Assembly: GCF_944324935.1 (NCBI RefSeq)
Contig: NZ_CALUYG010000001.1
Span: forward strand, 1 to 64,000
DNA: 64,000 nucleotides
Direction: 5' to 3'
From: an uncultured Desulfovibrio sp.
Lineage (GTDB): Bacteria; Desulfobacterota; Desulfovibrionia; Desulfovibrionales; Desulfovibrionaceae
In this document: in pieces, positions 10,193-18,782 of the stretch
Numbering within the stretch: the first letter of the stretch is position 1
How the letters are laid out: every line of letters begins with the position of its first letter
The notes under the pieces: model-generated
Seen by the model: the letters and a program-made list of their open reading frames with translations, nothing else
Told to the model about the DNA's origin: nothing
The model's database searches: none
Translations under genes and position numbers: made by a program

Positions 10193-11623
10193 ATGCCGCT
10201 GGAAAGCCACAAAGTCCTTGTGGCCAACCGCGGCGAAATCGCCATGCGCATCATGCGGGCCTGCCGCAAGCTGGGAGTGGCCTTCACGGCCATCTATACC
10301 GAAGAGGACGCCGCCTCCGGCCATGTCCGCCTTGCCCGCGAGACCGGCGGCGAAAAGAGTCTTTACCGCGTCTCTTCCTACCATGACGCCAACGAGCTCA
10401 TGTCCGTGGCGGACGAGGCCGGCTGCACCGCCGTGCATCCGGGCTACGGCTTCTTTGCCGAGGACTTCCGCTTTGCCCGCCGGGTCATGAAGCGCGACCG
10501 CACGATGATCTTCATCGGCCCCTCGTGGAAGATCATCCGGGAGCTGGGCGACAAGATCAACACCAAACGCCTGGCGCGCAGCCTGGGCGTGCCCACGGTC
10601 CCCGGATCCGACCGGCCCATCTATGATGAGATGGAAGCCGAACGCATCGCCCGCAGCGTCTTTGAATTCCAGGAACAGCAGGGCATCCGGCGGCCGCTCG
10701 TGCTCGTCAAGGCCTCGGCGGGCGGCGGCGGCATGGGCATCGAGGAAGTGTACGACATCGACGTCTTCCGCTCCGTTTACCGCCGCATCCGCAATTACGC
10801 CCTGCGGCAGTTCAAGGACGAGGGCGTGCTCATCGAGCAGCGCATCACCGATTTCAATCATCTGGAGGTGCAGGTGGTGTCCGACCGGACGGGCCGTAAT
10901 CCCGTCCATTTCGGCACGCGCAACTGTTCCATCCAGTCCACGGGCCTGCAAAAACGCGTGGAAGTGGCCCCAGGCTTCGCCCCCGGCCCCATCACCTATT
11001 CTTTCGATGCGGCCAAGGTGCTCACGGACATCGTGGATTATTCGCTCACCATGGCCCGCAAGGTGGGGTACGACAACGTGGGGACTTGGGAGTGGATCGT
11101 CACCCGCAAGGGCGATCCCTTCCTCATGGAAGTGAATACCCGCATCCAGGTGGAGAACGGCGTGTCGGCCTGCATCTCCCGCATCCGCAAGGACGGCAGG
11201 GTCATTGACGACGTGGACCTGCTGGCCGAACAGGTTCGCATCGGCCTCGGCCAGCCGCTCGGCTACACCCAGGACGACATCAGCTTCGACGGCGTGGGTG
11301 TGGAATACCGCCTCATCGCCGAGGACCCGGACAATCGCTTCACGCCCTGGGTGGGGCGTATCGAACGTTTCCAGTGGAAGCCGCAGCCGTGGCTGACCAT
11401 GCTGACCCATGTGCCCACGGACGAGCCCTACGAGATCCCCACGGAATTCGACCCCAACCTGGCCCTGGCCATCATCTGGGGCAAGGATCTGGCGGAAGCC
11501 AGGGCGCGCGGCCTCTCCTTCCTGGATGATCTGCGCCTTGAAGGCCGGAACAATGCCGGCGAGGAGCTGAAGTCCAACGTCAACTTCCTCCGGGCCAATA
11601 CGGAACGGATCCTGCGCTTCTAG
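10193..11623 (+). CDS. Biotin carboxylase subunit of an acyl-CoA carboxylase
   Basis: ATP-dependent carboxylation of biotin on the carrier protein two genes downstream. The 476-residue protein starts with VLVANRGEIAMRIMRA, then HPGYGFFAED, an ATP-grasp domain with KASAGGGGMGIEEV, the RNCSIQSTGLQKRVEVAPG block, and MEVNTRIQVENGVSA, the equivalent of the catalytic MNTRIQVEH segment with Asn replacing the usual His. The start may be ATG 10193 (AGGA ten bases upstream) or TTG 10166 (AGGAG six bases upstream). It heads an operon-like run with the carboxyltransferase and biotin carrier, so acetyl-CoA carboxylation for fatty acid synthesis is the likely role; pyruvate carboxylase is unlikely because no HMGL-like domain is present. 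Confidence 0.88.
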   Translation: MPLESHKVLVANRGEIAMRIMRACRKLGVAFTAIYTEEDAASGHVRLARETGGEKSLYRVSSYHDANELMSVADEAGCTAVHPGYGFFAEDFRFARRVMKRDRTMIFIGPSWKIIRELGDKINTKRLARSLGVPTVPGSDRPIYDEMEAERIARSVFEFQEQQGIRRPLVLVKASAGGGGMGIEEVYDIDVFRSVYRRIRNYALRQFKDEGVLIEQRITDFNHLEVQVVSDRTGRNPVHFGTRNCSIQSTGLQKRVEVAPGFAPGPITYSFDAAKVLTDIVDYSLTMARKVGYDNVGTWEWIVTRKGDPFLMEVNTRIQVENGVSACISRIRKDGRVIDDVDLLAEQVRIGLGQPLGYTQDDISFDGVGVEYRLIAEDPDNRFTPWVGRIERFQWKPQPWLTMLTHVPTDEPYEIPTEFDPNLALAIIWGKDLAEARARGLSFLDDLRLEGRNNAGEELKSNVNFLRANTERILRF

Positions 11624-11694
11624 CGCCGGATGCCGCGCCTGGCGCGGCGCCCCCATACGACAAACAGAGCGCTTTGCGGCGTGTGCGAAACAAG

Positions 11695-13947
11695 ATGGAC
11701 AACAATATTGAAAAACGCGTTCAGGGGCTGACGGACAGGCTCACCTACGCCCGCGACATCTTTGCCGGCAAGCATGAGGAAGACATCAGGCTGCTGGAGG
11801 AAAAGCTGGCGGTCTTCGTGGAACGGGCCCGCCGCGGCGAGCTGGCCGATCCCTACAATGACGTGCTGGGGCTGGAAGAGCTCTTCGCCTTTGTGGAAAA
11901 ACGGCTGGAAAATGCCGTGACCCCTATGGACAAGGTACGCATCGTGCGGCATCCGCAGCGTATCTGCCTGCGCGACATCCTTGAAAACGTTTACGACAAC
12001 TTCACCGAGGTCGGCGGGCAGGACGAGCACAGCCTCGACCCCAGCATGCTCATCGCCCGGGCCGTCATCACCCGGCGGCGCGGCAAGAAGACCTACACCC
12101 AGTCGGTCATGGTCATCGGGCAGGAAAAGGGCCACGGCGCGGAATTCCGCAACGGCGGGTCGGTGAAGCCCTGGGGCAACGCCAAGGCGCTGCACTACAT
12201 GAACGTCGCCGAGACCGAGGGCATCCCCATCCACACCTACATCTTCACCCCCGGTTCCTATCCCATCGAGGATTACCCCGGCGCGGCCCAGCAGATCGCC
12301 CGCAACATCTACGGCATGGCGGGCCTGCGCGTGCCCATCGTGGCCGTAATCTCCGAAGGCGGCTCCGGCGGGGCCGAGGCCATCGGTCTGGCGGACAAGC
12401 GCCTCATGCTCTCCCACGGATACTACTCGGTCATCTCCCCCGAAGGGGCCGCGGCCATCGAGGGCCGCCTCAAGGCCGGCCAGCGCGCCACGCCCGAACT
12501 TATCGAGCACTGCGCCGGCAGCCTCAAGATCACCGCGCAGGACAACCTTGCCTTCGGCTACATCGACCGTATCGTGCAGGAGCCGCCGCTGGGCGCGCGC
12601 CCCTATCACTTCGACTTTTTCCGCTCCCTGCGACAGGAAGTGCTGCGCGCCACGGATGAAGTGGTGCTGAGCCACCGCAAGTGGCCGGGCTTCCGCGGGC
12701 TCGCCGTGGCCCGGGTGCGCAACCCCGAGGCCAACCTTGACGAAATGCACACCCGCTGGGGCCTGAGCGCCTCCGCCAAGGACAGCATGGTGGAGCACCG
12801 GCAACAGAAGTTCCTGCGCCTCTCGCGGGAGGCGGCCATCGACAACCGTCCCTTCATGGCCAAGAACATGGCCGCCCTCCAGGACTGGTTGAGCGAGCCG
12901 TGGATGCACGTCAAGTACGACTTCTTCCGCAAGCATCAGCGCAAGATCAGCACCTTCATGGAAGAAATGGGCAATGAAGTGGAGATGGTCAAGAACCGCC
13001 TCCTCAGCCCGTGGTACAAGATGACCCGCCGCCTGCCCGGCCGACAGACGGAAGACAAGGCGCAGGAGCTCACCGCGCTCTCCACCTGGACGGACGACTC
13101 CCGCCGCAGCCGCTGGAACTACCTCTCCCCGCGCTACAAGATCGACCGTACCCTGACCTGCCCCAACAGCGAGTCCTACGGCTGCCTCGACCTCTGGGGG
13201 CCTGATCTCTTTGCCGAATTCGCTGGCGTATGCAGCCATTGCGGCCACCACTTCCCTATGGAGCCGGAATGGTACGTCAAGAACGTCTTTGACGTGGAGT
13301 CGGTCTATGAATTCAACGGGGAGATCGAGGCGGGCAACCCGCTGGCCTTCCCCGGCTTTGAGGAACGCATCGCCGAAGCTCAGAAGAAGAACAATACCAA
13401 GAGCGGCTGCATGACCTTTGAGGCCCGCATCGACGGCATCAAGATGGTGGTGGCCATGCTCATGGGCACGTTCCGCGGCGGCTCCGTGGGTGCGGCCGAG
13501 GGCTACAAGTTCGTGGAAGCCGCCCAGCGGGCCCAGAAAAAACGCTATCCCTTCCTGGCCTACGTCCACGGCACGGCGGGCATACGCATCCAGGAAGGCA
13601 CCAACGGCGTCATCCAGATGCCGCGCTGTACGGTGGCCGTGCGCCGCTATGTGGAATCCGGCGGCCTCTATATGGTGCTGTACGATACCAACTCCTTTGC
13701 CGGGCCGGTGGCCAGCTTCCTCGGCTGCTCGCCGTATCAGTTCGCGGTGCGCTCCTCCAACATCGGCTTTGCCGGACCGGGGGTCATCAAGGAGACCACG
13801 GGCATGGACATCCCGCCCAAGTACCACCGCTCCTACCATGCCCTGTCGCGCGGACACATCCAGGGCATCTGGGATCGTCGCCAGATCCGCGCCAACCTCA
13901 AGCAGGCCCTGCTTACCATCGGCGGGCGCAATCTGTACTACCGCTAG
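11695..13947 (+). CDS. Fused carboxyltransferase, AccA-like then AccD-like
   Basis: Transfers the carboxyl group from carboxybiotin to an acyl-CoA, most likely acetyl-CoA. The 750-residue protein is a fusion. The N-terminal half resembles AccA (alpha): FTPGSYPIEDYPGAAQQIARN, EGGSGGAEAIG and YSVISPEGAAAI. The C-terminal half resembles AccD (beta): FRGGSVGAAEG, GIRIQEGTNG, and IGFAGPGVIKETTG. Between them is a putative zinc site with C489, C497, C513 and C516; the first pair is separated by seven residues rather than two. The alpha-beta order is the reverse of accD-accA fusions seen elsewhere. The ATG at 11695 is preferred over TTG 11674, though neither has a strong ribosome binding site. Confidence 0.88.
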   Translation: MDNNIEKRVQGLTDRLTYARDIFAGKHEEDIRLLEEKLAVFVERARRGELADPYNDVLGLEELFAFVEKRLENAVTPMDKVRIVRHPQRICLRDILENVYDNFTEVGGQDEHSLDPSMLIARAVITRRRGKKTYTQSVMVIGQEKGHGAEFRNGGSVKPWGNAKALHYMNVAETEGIPIHTYIFTPGSYPIEDYPGAAQQIARNIYGMAGLRVPIVAVISEGGSGGAEAIGLADKRLMLSHGYYSVISPEGAAAIEGRLKAGQRATPELIEHCAGSLKITAQDNLAFGYIDRIVQEPPLGARPYHFDFFRSLRQEVLRATDEVVLSHRKWPGFRGLAVARVRNPEANLDEMHTRWGLSASAKDSMVEHRQQKFLRLSREAAIDNRPFMAKNMAALQDWLSEPWMHVKYDFFRKHQRKISTFMEEMGNEVEMVKNRLLSPWYKMTRRLPGRQTEDKAQELTALSTWTDDSRRSRWNYLSPRYKIDRTLTCPNSESYGCLDLWGPDLFAEFAGVCSHCGHHFPMEPEWYVKNVFDVESVYEFNGEIEAGNPLAFPGFEERIAEAQKKNNTKSGCMTFEARIDGIKMVVAMLMGTFRGGSVGAAEGYKFVEAAQRAQKKRYPFLAYVHGTAGIRIQEGTNGVIQMPRCTVAVRRYVESGGLYMVLYDTNSFAGPVASFLGCSPYQFAVRSSNIGFAGPGVIKETTGMDIPPKYHRSYHALSRGHIQGIWDRRQIRANLKQALLTIGGRNLYYR

Positions 13948-13965
13948 CGTACGGCAGGAGAGCAT

Positions 13966-14613
13966 ATGATCAACATCTCCGAATTGCTGGAAGAAATCAA
14001 AGCCTCGCCCTTCCGGGAGATCACCGTGAGGACGCCGCATACCGGCCGCGTGACCTTTGCCGGCCTTGCGCAGGGACAGGAAGTGCTCGGCCCGCAGGGC
14101 CAGTGGAAGGAACGCCCCGGTACCCTGCTGGCCACCCTGGAGCGCGAGCGCAACCCCAAGCCCATCTGTGCTACGGAAAAGGGCGTCATCGACAGGATAT
14201 ACAACGAACTGGAAGGACAGTTCGTGGAAGCCGGCACGGCCCTCATGGTCATCCGGCACATGCTGACCCGCGACGAGGTGGAGTACCTCATCCTCAAAAA
14301 GGCGCTCCATCTCTTTCTGGCCCCGGAACGGGCGAAATACTACTTCACCCCGGAAGTGGACAAAAAGATCCGCGCCGCCGATGCCCACTCGGTGGTGGTG
14401 CGCGACGGCATGGAACTCATGATCATGTCCCGCATGAAGCGTGAAGTCCCCCTGCATTACAGCGGGCCGGAGGGCGTCATCTACGCCGTATACTTCAAAT
14501 ATAATGAAAATATCGACGCGGGCGCGCCGCTTATCGGCGTTTGCCCGCAGGACCAGCTTCCGGCCATCCAGGACGTGATCATGCGCGTCAGGACGGAATG
14601 GACGGAAAAATAA
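13966..14613 (+). CDS. Biotin carboxyl carrier protein with two biotinyl-like domains
   Basis: Carries biotin between the two upstream enzymes. The 215-residue protein has two hammerhead-like domains. In the C-terminal one the segment SRMKREVPLHYSGPEGVIYA aligns with the canonical AMKM hairpin, putting the biotinylated Lys at residue 158. The N-terminal one (about residues 20-100) has the same strand pattern but carries Arg62 in ERERNPK where the Lys should be, so it probably cannot be biotinylated. A linker of about 50 residues (LILKKALHLFLAPERAKYYF) lies between. The gene is 18 bp after the carboxyltransferase and has AGGAGAG upstream. Confidence 0.82.
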   Translation: MINISELLEEIKASPFREITVRTPHTGRVTFAGLAQGQEVLGPQGQWKERPGTLLATLERERNPKPICATEKGVIDRIYNELEGQFVEAGTALMVIRHMLTRDEVEYLILKKALHLFLAPERAKYYFTPEVDKKIRAADAHSVVVRDGMELMIMSRMKREVPLHYSGPEGVIYAVYFKYNENIDAGAPLIGVCPQDQLPAIQDVIMRVRTEWTEK

Positions 14614-14622
14614 GGAACCATC

Positions 14623-15378
14623 ATGGGCAAGGCACTGCAAATCCGTCTGTTGGCCGTCACGTCGGATGTCGATAAGGTATCGGCGCGCTGGCCGCAGCTT
14701 TCCCAACGCATTTGTGATGCCATCACCGACGACGACCTGCCGAAGCTGCCGGCCTGCCGTAGCGTGCTGGATCTGGCCCGCGCCCTGCCCCAGACCCTGC
14801 GCCTGTCGCTGAGCGAAGCCGAGCCCGTGGTGCGCGCCGTGGCCCGCCTTGAGGACGCCTTGGGCATGTGGCAGGTGGAGGCCGCCACGCGCGCCGCCCG
14901 TGAACTGGAAAACCGTCTGGACATCCACGAGGAAAAGCTGGCCGCCCTTCAGGGCTCTTTCCAGCGACCGCCCGTGGATATGCCGGTACTGGAGCTGCGT
15001 ACCACAGCCGACAGCTGGAATCCCTCCCTGCTGCCCAAACTCTGGCCCACGCTGCATACGCGCCTCTTTGACCGCAGCGGCGACAAGGGACAGGGCGTGG
15101 CCGAGATGGTCCAGGCCCTGCAGGACCTGGGCCGGCGTCATGGCTGGACGGCGGAAAGCCACCCCGCCCTCGGGCATCTGCTGGAAGAGCTGGGGGCCAG
15201 ATGGCATGCGCTGGAGACCGCCTGCGGCATGAACGATCCCCGCACCGCCAACCGGCTCAGCGACCAGATAGAAGAACTGCTGACCCGTCTGGAACAGGCC
15301 ATGCCCTACGGCGGCCCCCCCACCCCGCAACTCAAGCGCAGCCTCTGGGCCATCTTCGGCCGAAAGCTGCGAAACTGA
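14623..15378 (+). CDS. Conserved protein of unknown function
   Basis: A 251-residue, mostly helical, cytoplasmic-looking protein with no signal peptide or membrane segment and no motif I recognise. It starts nine bases after the biotin carrier stop with AAGGAAC upstream, so it appears to be the last gene of the carboxylase operon. Helical stretches rich in Leu, Glu and Arg (about residues 75-115 and 195-235) may form a coiled-coil bundle. A role in regulating or assembling the carboxylase is only suggested by position. Confidence 0.8.
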   Translation: MGKALQIRLLAVTSDVDKVSARWPQLSQRICDAITDDDLPKLPACRSVLDLARALPQTLRLSLSEAEPVVRAVARLEDALGMWQVEAATRAARELENRLDIHEEKLAALQGSFQRPPVDMPVLELRTTADSWNPSLLPKLWPTLHTRLFDRSGDKGQGVAEMVQALQDLGRRHGWTAESHPALGHLLEELGARWHALETACGMNDPRTANRLSDQIEELLTRLEQAMPYGGPPTPQLKRSLWAIFGRKLRN

Positions 15379-15437
15379 CATCAACCGACACTTCCCCGCG
15401 ATGCCGCCCCGCGCGGCCAACATCCGAGGTTATCGCC

Positions 15438-15983
15438 ATGCTCAATAAAGTCATGCTCATCGGCCGCCTGGGCCGCGATCCCGAATTGCGCTATACCCAG
15501 AGCGGCTCCCCCGTCGCCAGTCTGAACATCGCCACCGACGAGTCCTATGTGGACCGCGACGGCAACAAGGTCGAACGTACGGAATGGCATCGCGTCTCCG
15601 TCTTCCAGCGGCAGGCGGAAAACTGCGCCAACTATCTGGCCAAGGGCAGCCTCGTCTATGTGGAAGGCAGCCTCCAGACCCGCAAGTGGCAGGATCAGAA
15701 CGGACAGGACCGCTATACCACCGAGATCAAGGCTCAGCGCGTGCAGTTCCTCGACCGTCGTAGCGACGCTCCCCGCGGCGGCGACGGCGCTCCCTCCGGC
15801 GGTTACGAGGACGAATACGCTCCGGCGCCGCAGCGGCAGACCTACCGTAACGCGCCGCAAGGGCAGGGCGGCCAGCGCTCCGCGCCACGACGCCAGCCCC
15901 CTCAGCCGGCGCACCATGATGACGACCTCGGCCCCGCCTTCCCCTCCGAAGCCACGGCCGGCATGGACGAAGTGCCGTTCTGA
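15438..15983 (+). CDS. ssb: Single-stranded DNA-binding protein
   Basis: Coats ssDNA in replication and repair. The 181-residue protein has an N-terminal OB fold (residues 1-110; MLNKVMLIGRLGRDPELRYT, EWHRVSVF, YVEGSLQTRKWQD), a disordered Gly/Pro/Gln/Arg-rich linker, and the protein-interaction tip MDEVPF in place of the common DDDIPF. The ATG at 15438 has GAGGT eight bases upstream; longer in-frame readings through the gap are not plausible. A rho-independent terminator follows directly. Confidence 0.97.
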   Translation: MLNKVMLIGRLGRDPELRYTQSGSPVASLNIATDESYVDRDGNKVERTEWHRVSVFQRQAENCANYLAKGSLVYVEGSLQTRKWQDQNGQDRYTTEIKAQRVQFLDRRSDAPRGGDGAPSGGYEDEYAPAPQRQTYRNAPQGQGGQRSAPRRQPPQPAHHDDDLGPAFPSEATAGMDEVPF

Positions 15984-15988
15984 TCTCA

Positions 15989-16014
15989 CCGCCCGGGAGA
16001 CCGGGCGGTTTTTT
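15989..16014 (+). terminator. Rho-independent terminator of ssb
   Basis: Perfect 8-bp stem CCGCCCGG/CCGGGCGG with a GAGA loop followed by TTTTTT, six bases after the ssb stop codon. Confidence 0.92.
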
Positions 16015-16072
16015 GTTGCGTTCGAGCATGTTGTTTTCTTTTCTTTTTTTGTGGGGGGAAGGGCCCCTTTGT

Positions 16073-16136
16073 GGCAGATTGTCAATTGAAAGGTAACAGA
16101 GAAAGCCCTCTGTTAACTTTCAATTGACAATCTGCC
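16073..16136. repeat. Long near-perfect inverted repeat
   Basis: Two 29-base arms, GGCAGATTGTCAATTGAAAG... and its complement, separated by six bases, differ at one position (GGTAAC versus GTTAAC). It is more AT-rich than its surroundings and immediately abuts a family C repeat. No open reading frame lies inside. It could be a cruciform or RNA hairpin; it lacks a U-tract on either side. Confidence 0.85.
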
Positions 16137-16250
16137 GGGCTGGCAAGCCCCTGTCCCCTGCCGCCCGCCGCGCAGGCGACCACGCCCACATGCCGGGCCG
16201 AAGCCGTCAGACCCTGGAGCGATAAAAAAGAAAAGCGAAAACGCCCTGCC
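16137..16250 (+). repeat. Repeat family C, partial copy
   Basis: The segment CTGGCAAGCCCCTGTCCCCTG followed by CGCAGGCGACCACGCC...ATGCCGGGC and an A-rich tail (GCGATAAAAAA) matches parts of the repeats at 47.7-49.05 kb. Here the middle module is missing. The remaining gene-free DNA up to the decarboxylase start at 16340 shows only a GGAGGTC ribosome binding site. Confidence 0.75.
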
Positions 16251-16339
16251 TCGCCGCCGCAAGCCCGCCGTCGCGTTTGCATCCTGTACCCATTCAGGGT
16301 AAAGAACAGAGATACGCTTTTCGGAGGTCAGCGCAAGCC

Positions 16340-17296
16340 ATGCATTTGCGGAAAAGGATTCTTGTGACGGGCGGTTCGGGCTTTCTGGGATCGCATCTGT
16401 GCGCGCGTCTGCTGGATGAGGGGCATGAAGTCCTCTGCGTGGACAACTTTTTTTCCAGTGCCCGCGCCAATGTGGAAGAGCTCATGGATAACCGGCGTTT
16501 TGAGCTGATGCGCCATGACGTGACCTTCCCGCTGTTTGTGGAAGTGGACGAGATCTACAACCTGGCCTGTCCCGCTTCGCCCATTCATTATCAGCATGAC
16601 CCGGTGCAGACCATCAAGACCTGCGTCCACGGGGCCATCAACATGCTGGGCCTGGCCAAGCGCCTCAAGGCCCGCATCTTCCAGGCCTCCACCAGCGAGG
16701 TGTACGGGGACCCCGACGTCCACCCCCAGCCGGAGACCTACTGGGGACATGTGAACCCCAACGGTATCCGCGCCTGCTATGACGAGGGCAAGCGTTGCGC
16801 TGAGTCGCTCTTCTTCTCCTACTGGCGACAGAGCGGCCTCAAGATCAAGGTAGGCCGCATCTTCAATACCTATGGGCCCAAGATGCACCCCAATGACGGA
16901 CGGGTCGTCTCCAACTTCATCGTGCAGGCCCTGAAGAATGAGCCCATCACCATTTACGGCGACGGCAGCCAGACACGCTCTTTCTGCTATGTGGATGACC
17001 TTATTGAATGCATGTGCCGCCTCATGGCCTCGCCGGACGAGGTGACCGGCCCGGTCAATATGGGCAATCCCGGAGAGTTCACCATTCGTGAACTGGCCGA
17101 GAAGGTGGTGGAGCTTACCGGCAGCGCTTCGAAGATCGCCTACGAGCCTCTGCCGGGGGATGACCCCAGGCAGCGCCGCCCTGATATCAGCCTTGCCCGG
17201 GAGCTGCTGGGCTGGGAGCCCCGGATAGCGCTGGAAGAGGGGTTGAAAAAGACCATTGCCTATTTTGAAGGGCAGCTCAGGGCCGGACTGGCCTGA
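16340..17296 (+). CDS. UDP-glucuronate decarboxylase (UDP-xylose synthase), SDR epimerase family
   Basis: Decarboxylates UDP-glucuronate to UDP-xylose for surface polysaccharide synthesis. The 318-residue protein has the NAD-binding motif GGSGFLGSH near its N-terminus, the catalytic YxxxK as YDEGK, and features typical of the decarboxylase branch: [30 protein letters not shown] and [13 protein letters not shown]. The ATG at 16340 is chosen because it gives the Rossmann strand near the N-terminus and has CGGAGGTC about 11 bases upstream. It stands alone between repeats, with its own terminator. A dTDP-glucose 4,6-dehydratase is the nearest alternative but less likely. Confidence 0.88.
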   Translation: MHLRKRILVTGGSGFLGSHLCARLLDEGHEVLCVDNFFSSARANVEELMDNRRFELMRHDVTFPLFVEVDEIYNLACPASPIHYQHDPVQTIKTCVHGAINMLGLAKRLKARIFQASTSEVYGDPDVHPQPETYWGHVNPNGIRACYDEGKRCAESLFFSYWRQSGLKIKVGRIFNTYGPKMHPNDGRVVSNFIVQALKNEPITIYGDGSQTRSFCYVDDLIECMCRLMASPDEVTGPVNMGNPGEFTIRELAEKVVELTGSASKIAYEPLPGDDPRQRRPDISLARELLGWEPRIALEEGLKKTIAYFEGQLRAGLA

Positions 17297-17312
17297 GGCA
17301 CGGTAACGAATG

Positions 17313-17340
17313 AAAAGGCGGAATTTTTTCCGCCTTTTTT
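17313..17340 (+). terminator. Rho-independent terminator of the decarboxylase gene
   Basis: Stem AAAAGGCGGAA/TTCCGCCTTTTTT with a short T loop, starting 17 bases after the stop codon and ending in a T-run. Confidence 0.9.
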
Positions 17341-17577
17341 GCTAAGAAAAAGCGTCTCGTTCCGTCATCCAGCTACGTCAGGGCAGCCGTATGGGTGGTC
17401 AGGCTTTGCGCCCCCTGCGGACGGCCGCGCCAAGCCGAGAAGATAGTGTAATTTTTATATTTATATCAATTAGTTAGTTGTTTTTTTGTGTGGCGGCTTT
17501 GCCGCAAGGCAAGCCGTCGGGGGAAAGTCGCAACGCACGTTCCACGCGAAACAATCAGAAAAAAAGGAGAAACGACT

Positions 17578-18138
17578 GTGGGAGATTACGCAACCTATCT
17601 GGTGCCGGAGCGTTGCCGTGTCGATGCGCCCGAACGGGAAGAGCTGGCGCGGCGTATGGTCGGCTGGCTGCAGGACAAGGGCTGGATCGCGCGGGAAAAG
17701 AGCGACTGCGTGCTGGGCGGGGACGGCAACGGCTGGCGATTCACGCCGGAGGGCATGCGCCATATGGCCGATGCGGAGGATATCGGACGGCATACCTGCG
17801 GTTTCGGAGTGGAGACATACGAGGAAAAGGGCGTTTTCTGCAACTATGAGGGCGGGGCGGTGGAATCCGCGTGCTGCCCCATTTGTGAAGAGGATATCGG
17901 GGAAGGCTTTTTTGAGGTGGTGGCAGCGTGGAACACTGACGAGGACTGGACGCGGGCAGTCTGTCCGGCTTGCGGCGAAGAGTCCGCCATAACGGACTGG
18001 CAGGTCGAGCCGGCCTGGGGATTCAGTCAGATCGGCTTTGCCTTCTGGGGGCTTGATGCGGAGCTGACGGAAGATTTTGTGGATGAGTTCGCCGCCGTGC
18101 TGGGCGAGCCTGTGCGTGTCGTCCCGGTCGCGCTCTGA
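17578..18138 (+). CDS. Zinc-ribbon protein of unknown function, tandem paralogue 1
   Basis: A 186-residue acidic protein starting at GTG, with AAAGGAGA seven bases upstream. It opens with GDYATYLVPERCRVDAPERE, has a winged-helix-like stretch (RMVGWLQDKGW...FTPEGMRHM), then two Cys pairs, CPIC and CPAC, spaced about 35 residues apart as in a zinc ribbon, and ends with WGFSQIGFAFW...LTEDFVDEFAAVLGEPVR. I do not recognise the family. It is the first of three adjacent homologues. The preceding 237 bp includes an unusually AT-rich stretch near 17447-17490 that probably holds the promoter. Confidence 0.85.
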   Translation: MGDYATYLVPERCRVDAPEREELARRMVGWLQDKGWIAREKSDCVLGGDGNGWRFTPEGMRHMADAEDIGRHTCGFGVETYEEKGVFCNYEGGAVESACCPICEEDIGEGFFEVVAAWNTDEDWTRAVCPACGEESAITDWQVEPAWGFSQIGFAFWGLDAELTEDFVDEFAAVLGEPVRVVPVAL

Positions 18139-18182
18139 CGGACGCTTGAGAGGAAGGCCCGGATGTGACGGGAGGAACCTGC

Positions 18183-18740
18183 ATGGGAGATTACGCAACC
18201 TATCTGGTACCGGAGCGTTGCCGCATCGACGCGCCGGAACGGGAAGAACTGGCGCGGCGTATGGTCGGCTGGTTGCAGGAGAAAGGCTGGATCGAGCGGG
18301 AAAAGAGCGATTGCGTGCTGAGTGGGGACGGCAACGGCTGGCGATTCACGCCGGAAGGGGCGCGCCATATGGCCGATGCGGATCATGAGGACTTGGTAAC
18401 GTACGGTTTCTGTGTGGAGACACACGAGAAAAAAGGCGTCTTCACTAATCATGAAGGCGGATTGGAATCCGCGCGTTGTCCGGTTTGCGGGGCCGGGATC
18501 GTCGATGATTTTTATGACCTGGTGGAAGCGTGGTACATGGCCGAAGACTGGCCGCCGGTGGTCTGTCCGGTCTGTGGCAAGGCGTCCGACATTCGGGCAT
18601 ATCAGCTTGAGCCTGTCTGGGGCTTCAGCCAGATTGGTTTCGGATTCTGGAATCTGAACGAGGATCTGACAGAGGAATTTGTGGCCGAGTTCGCCGCCGT
18701 GCTGGGCGAGCCGGTGCGTGTCGTCGAGGTCGCGCTCTAA
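18183..18740 (+). CDS. Zinc-ribbon protein of unknown function, tandem paralogue 2
   Basis: A 185-residue paralogue of the gene before it, with GGAGGA as ribosome binding site. The first 200 bp are almost identical in DNA to the first paralogue, while the middle has diverged. Both Cys pairs are kept (CPVC and CPVC), as is the C-terminal WGFSQIGFGFWNLNEDLTEEF...LGEPVRVVEVAL block. The near-identity of the 5' ends implies recent duplication or gene conversion. Confidence 0.85.
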   Translation: MGDYATYLVPERCRIDAPEREELARRMVGWLQEKGWIEREKSDCVLSGDGNGWRFTPEGARHMADADHEDLVTYGFCVETHEKKGVFTNHEGGLESARCPVCGAGIVDDFYDLVEAWYMAEDWPPVVCPVCGKASDIRAYQLEPVWGFSQIGFGFWNLNEDLTEEFVAEFAAVLGEPVRVVEVAL

Positions 18741-18782
18741 CCGCATTTGTGGGGGATCAGCCGGAAGTGAGGGGAGAAACGT

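Noticed and set aside
11620..15423. 1267-codon open frame on the minus strand
   Set aside because: It runs antisense to the biotin carboxylase operon and ssb, lacks any recognisable domain, and has the composition of a high-GC shadow frame; the plus-strand genes have clear motifs and ribosome binding sites.
16073..16136. Insertion sequence ends
   Set aside because: The two arms are only six bases apart, so no element lies between them, and no transposase is near.
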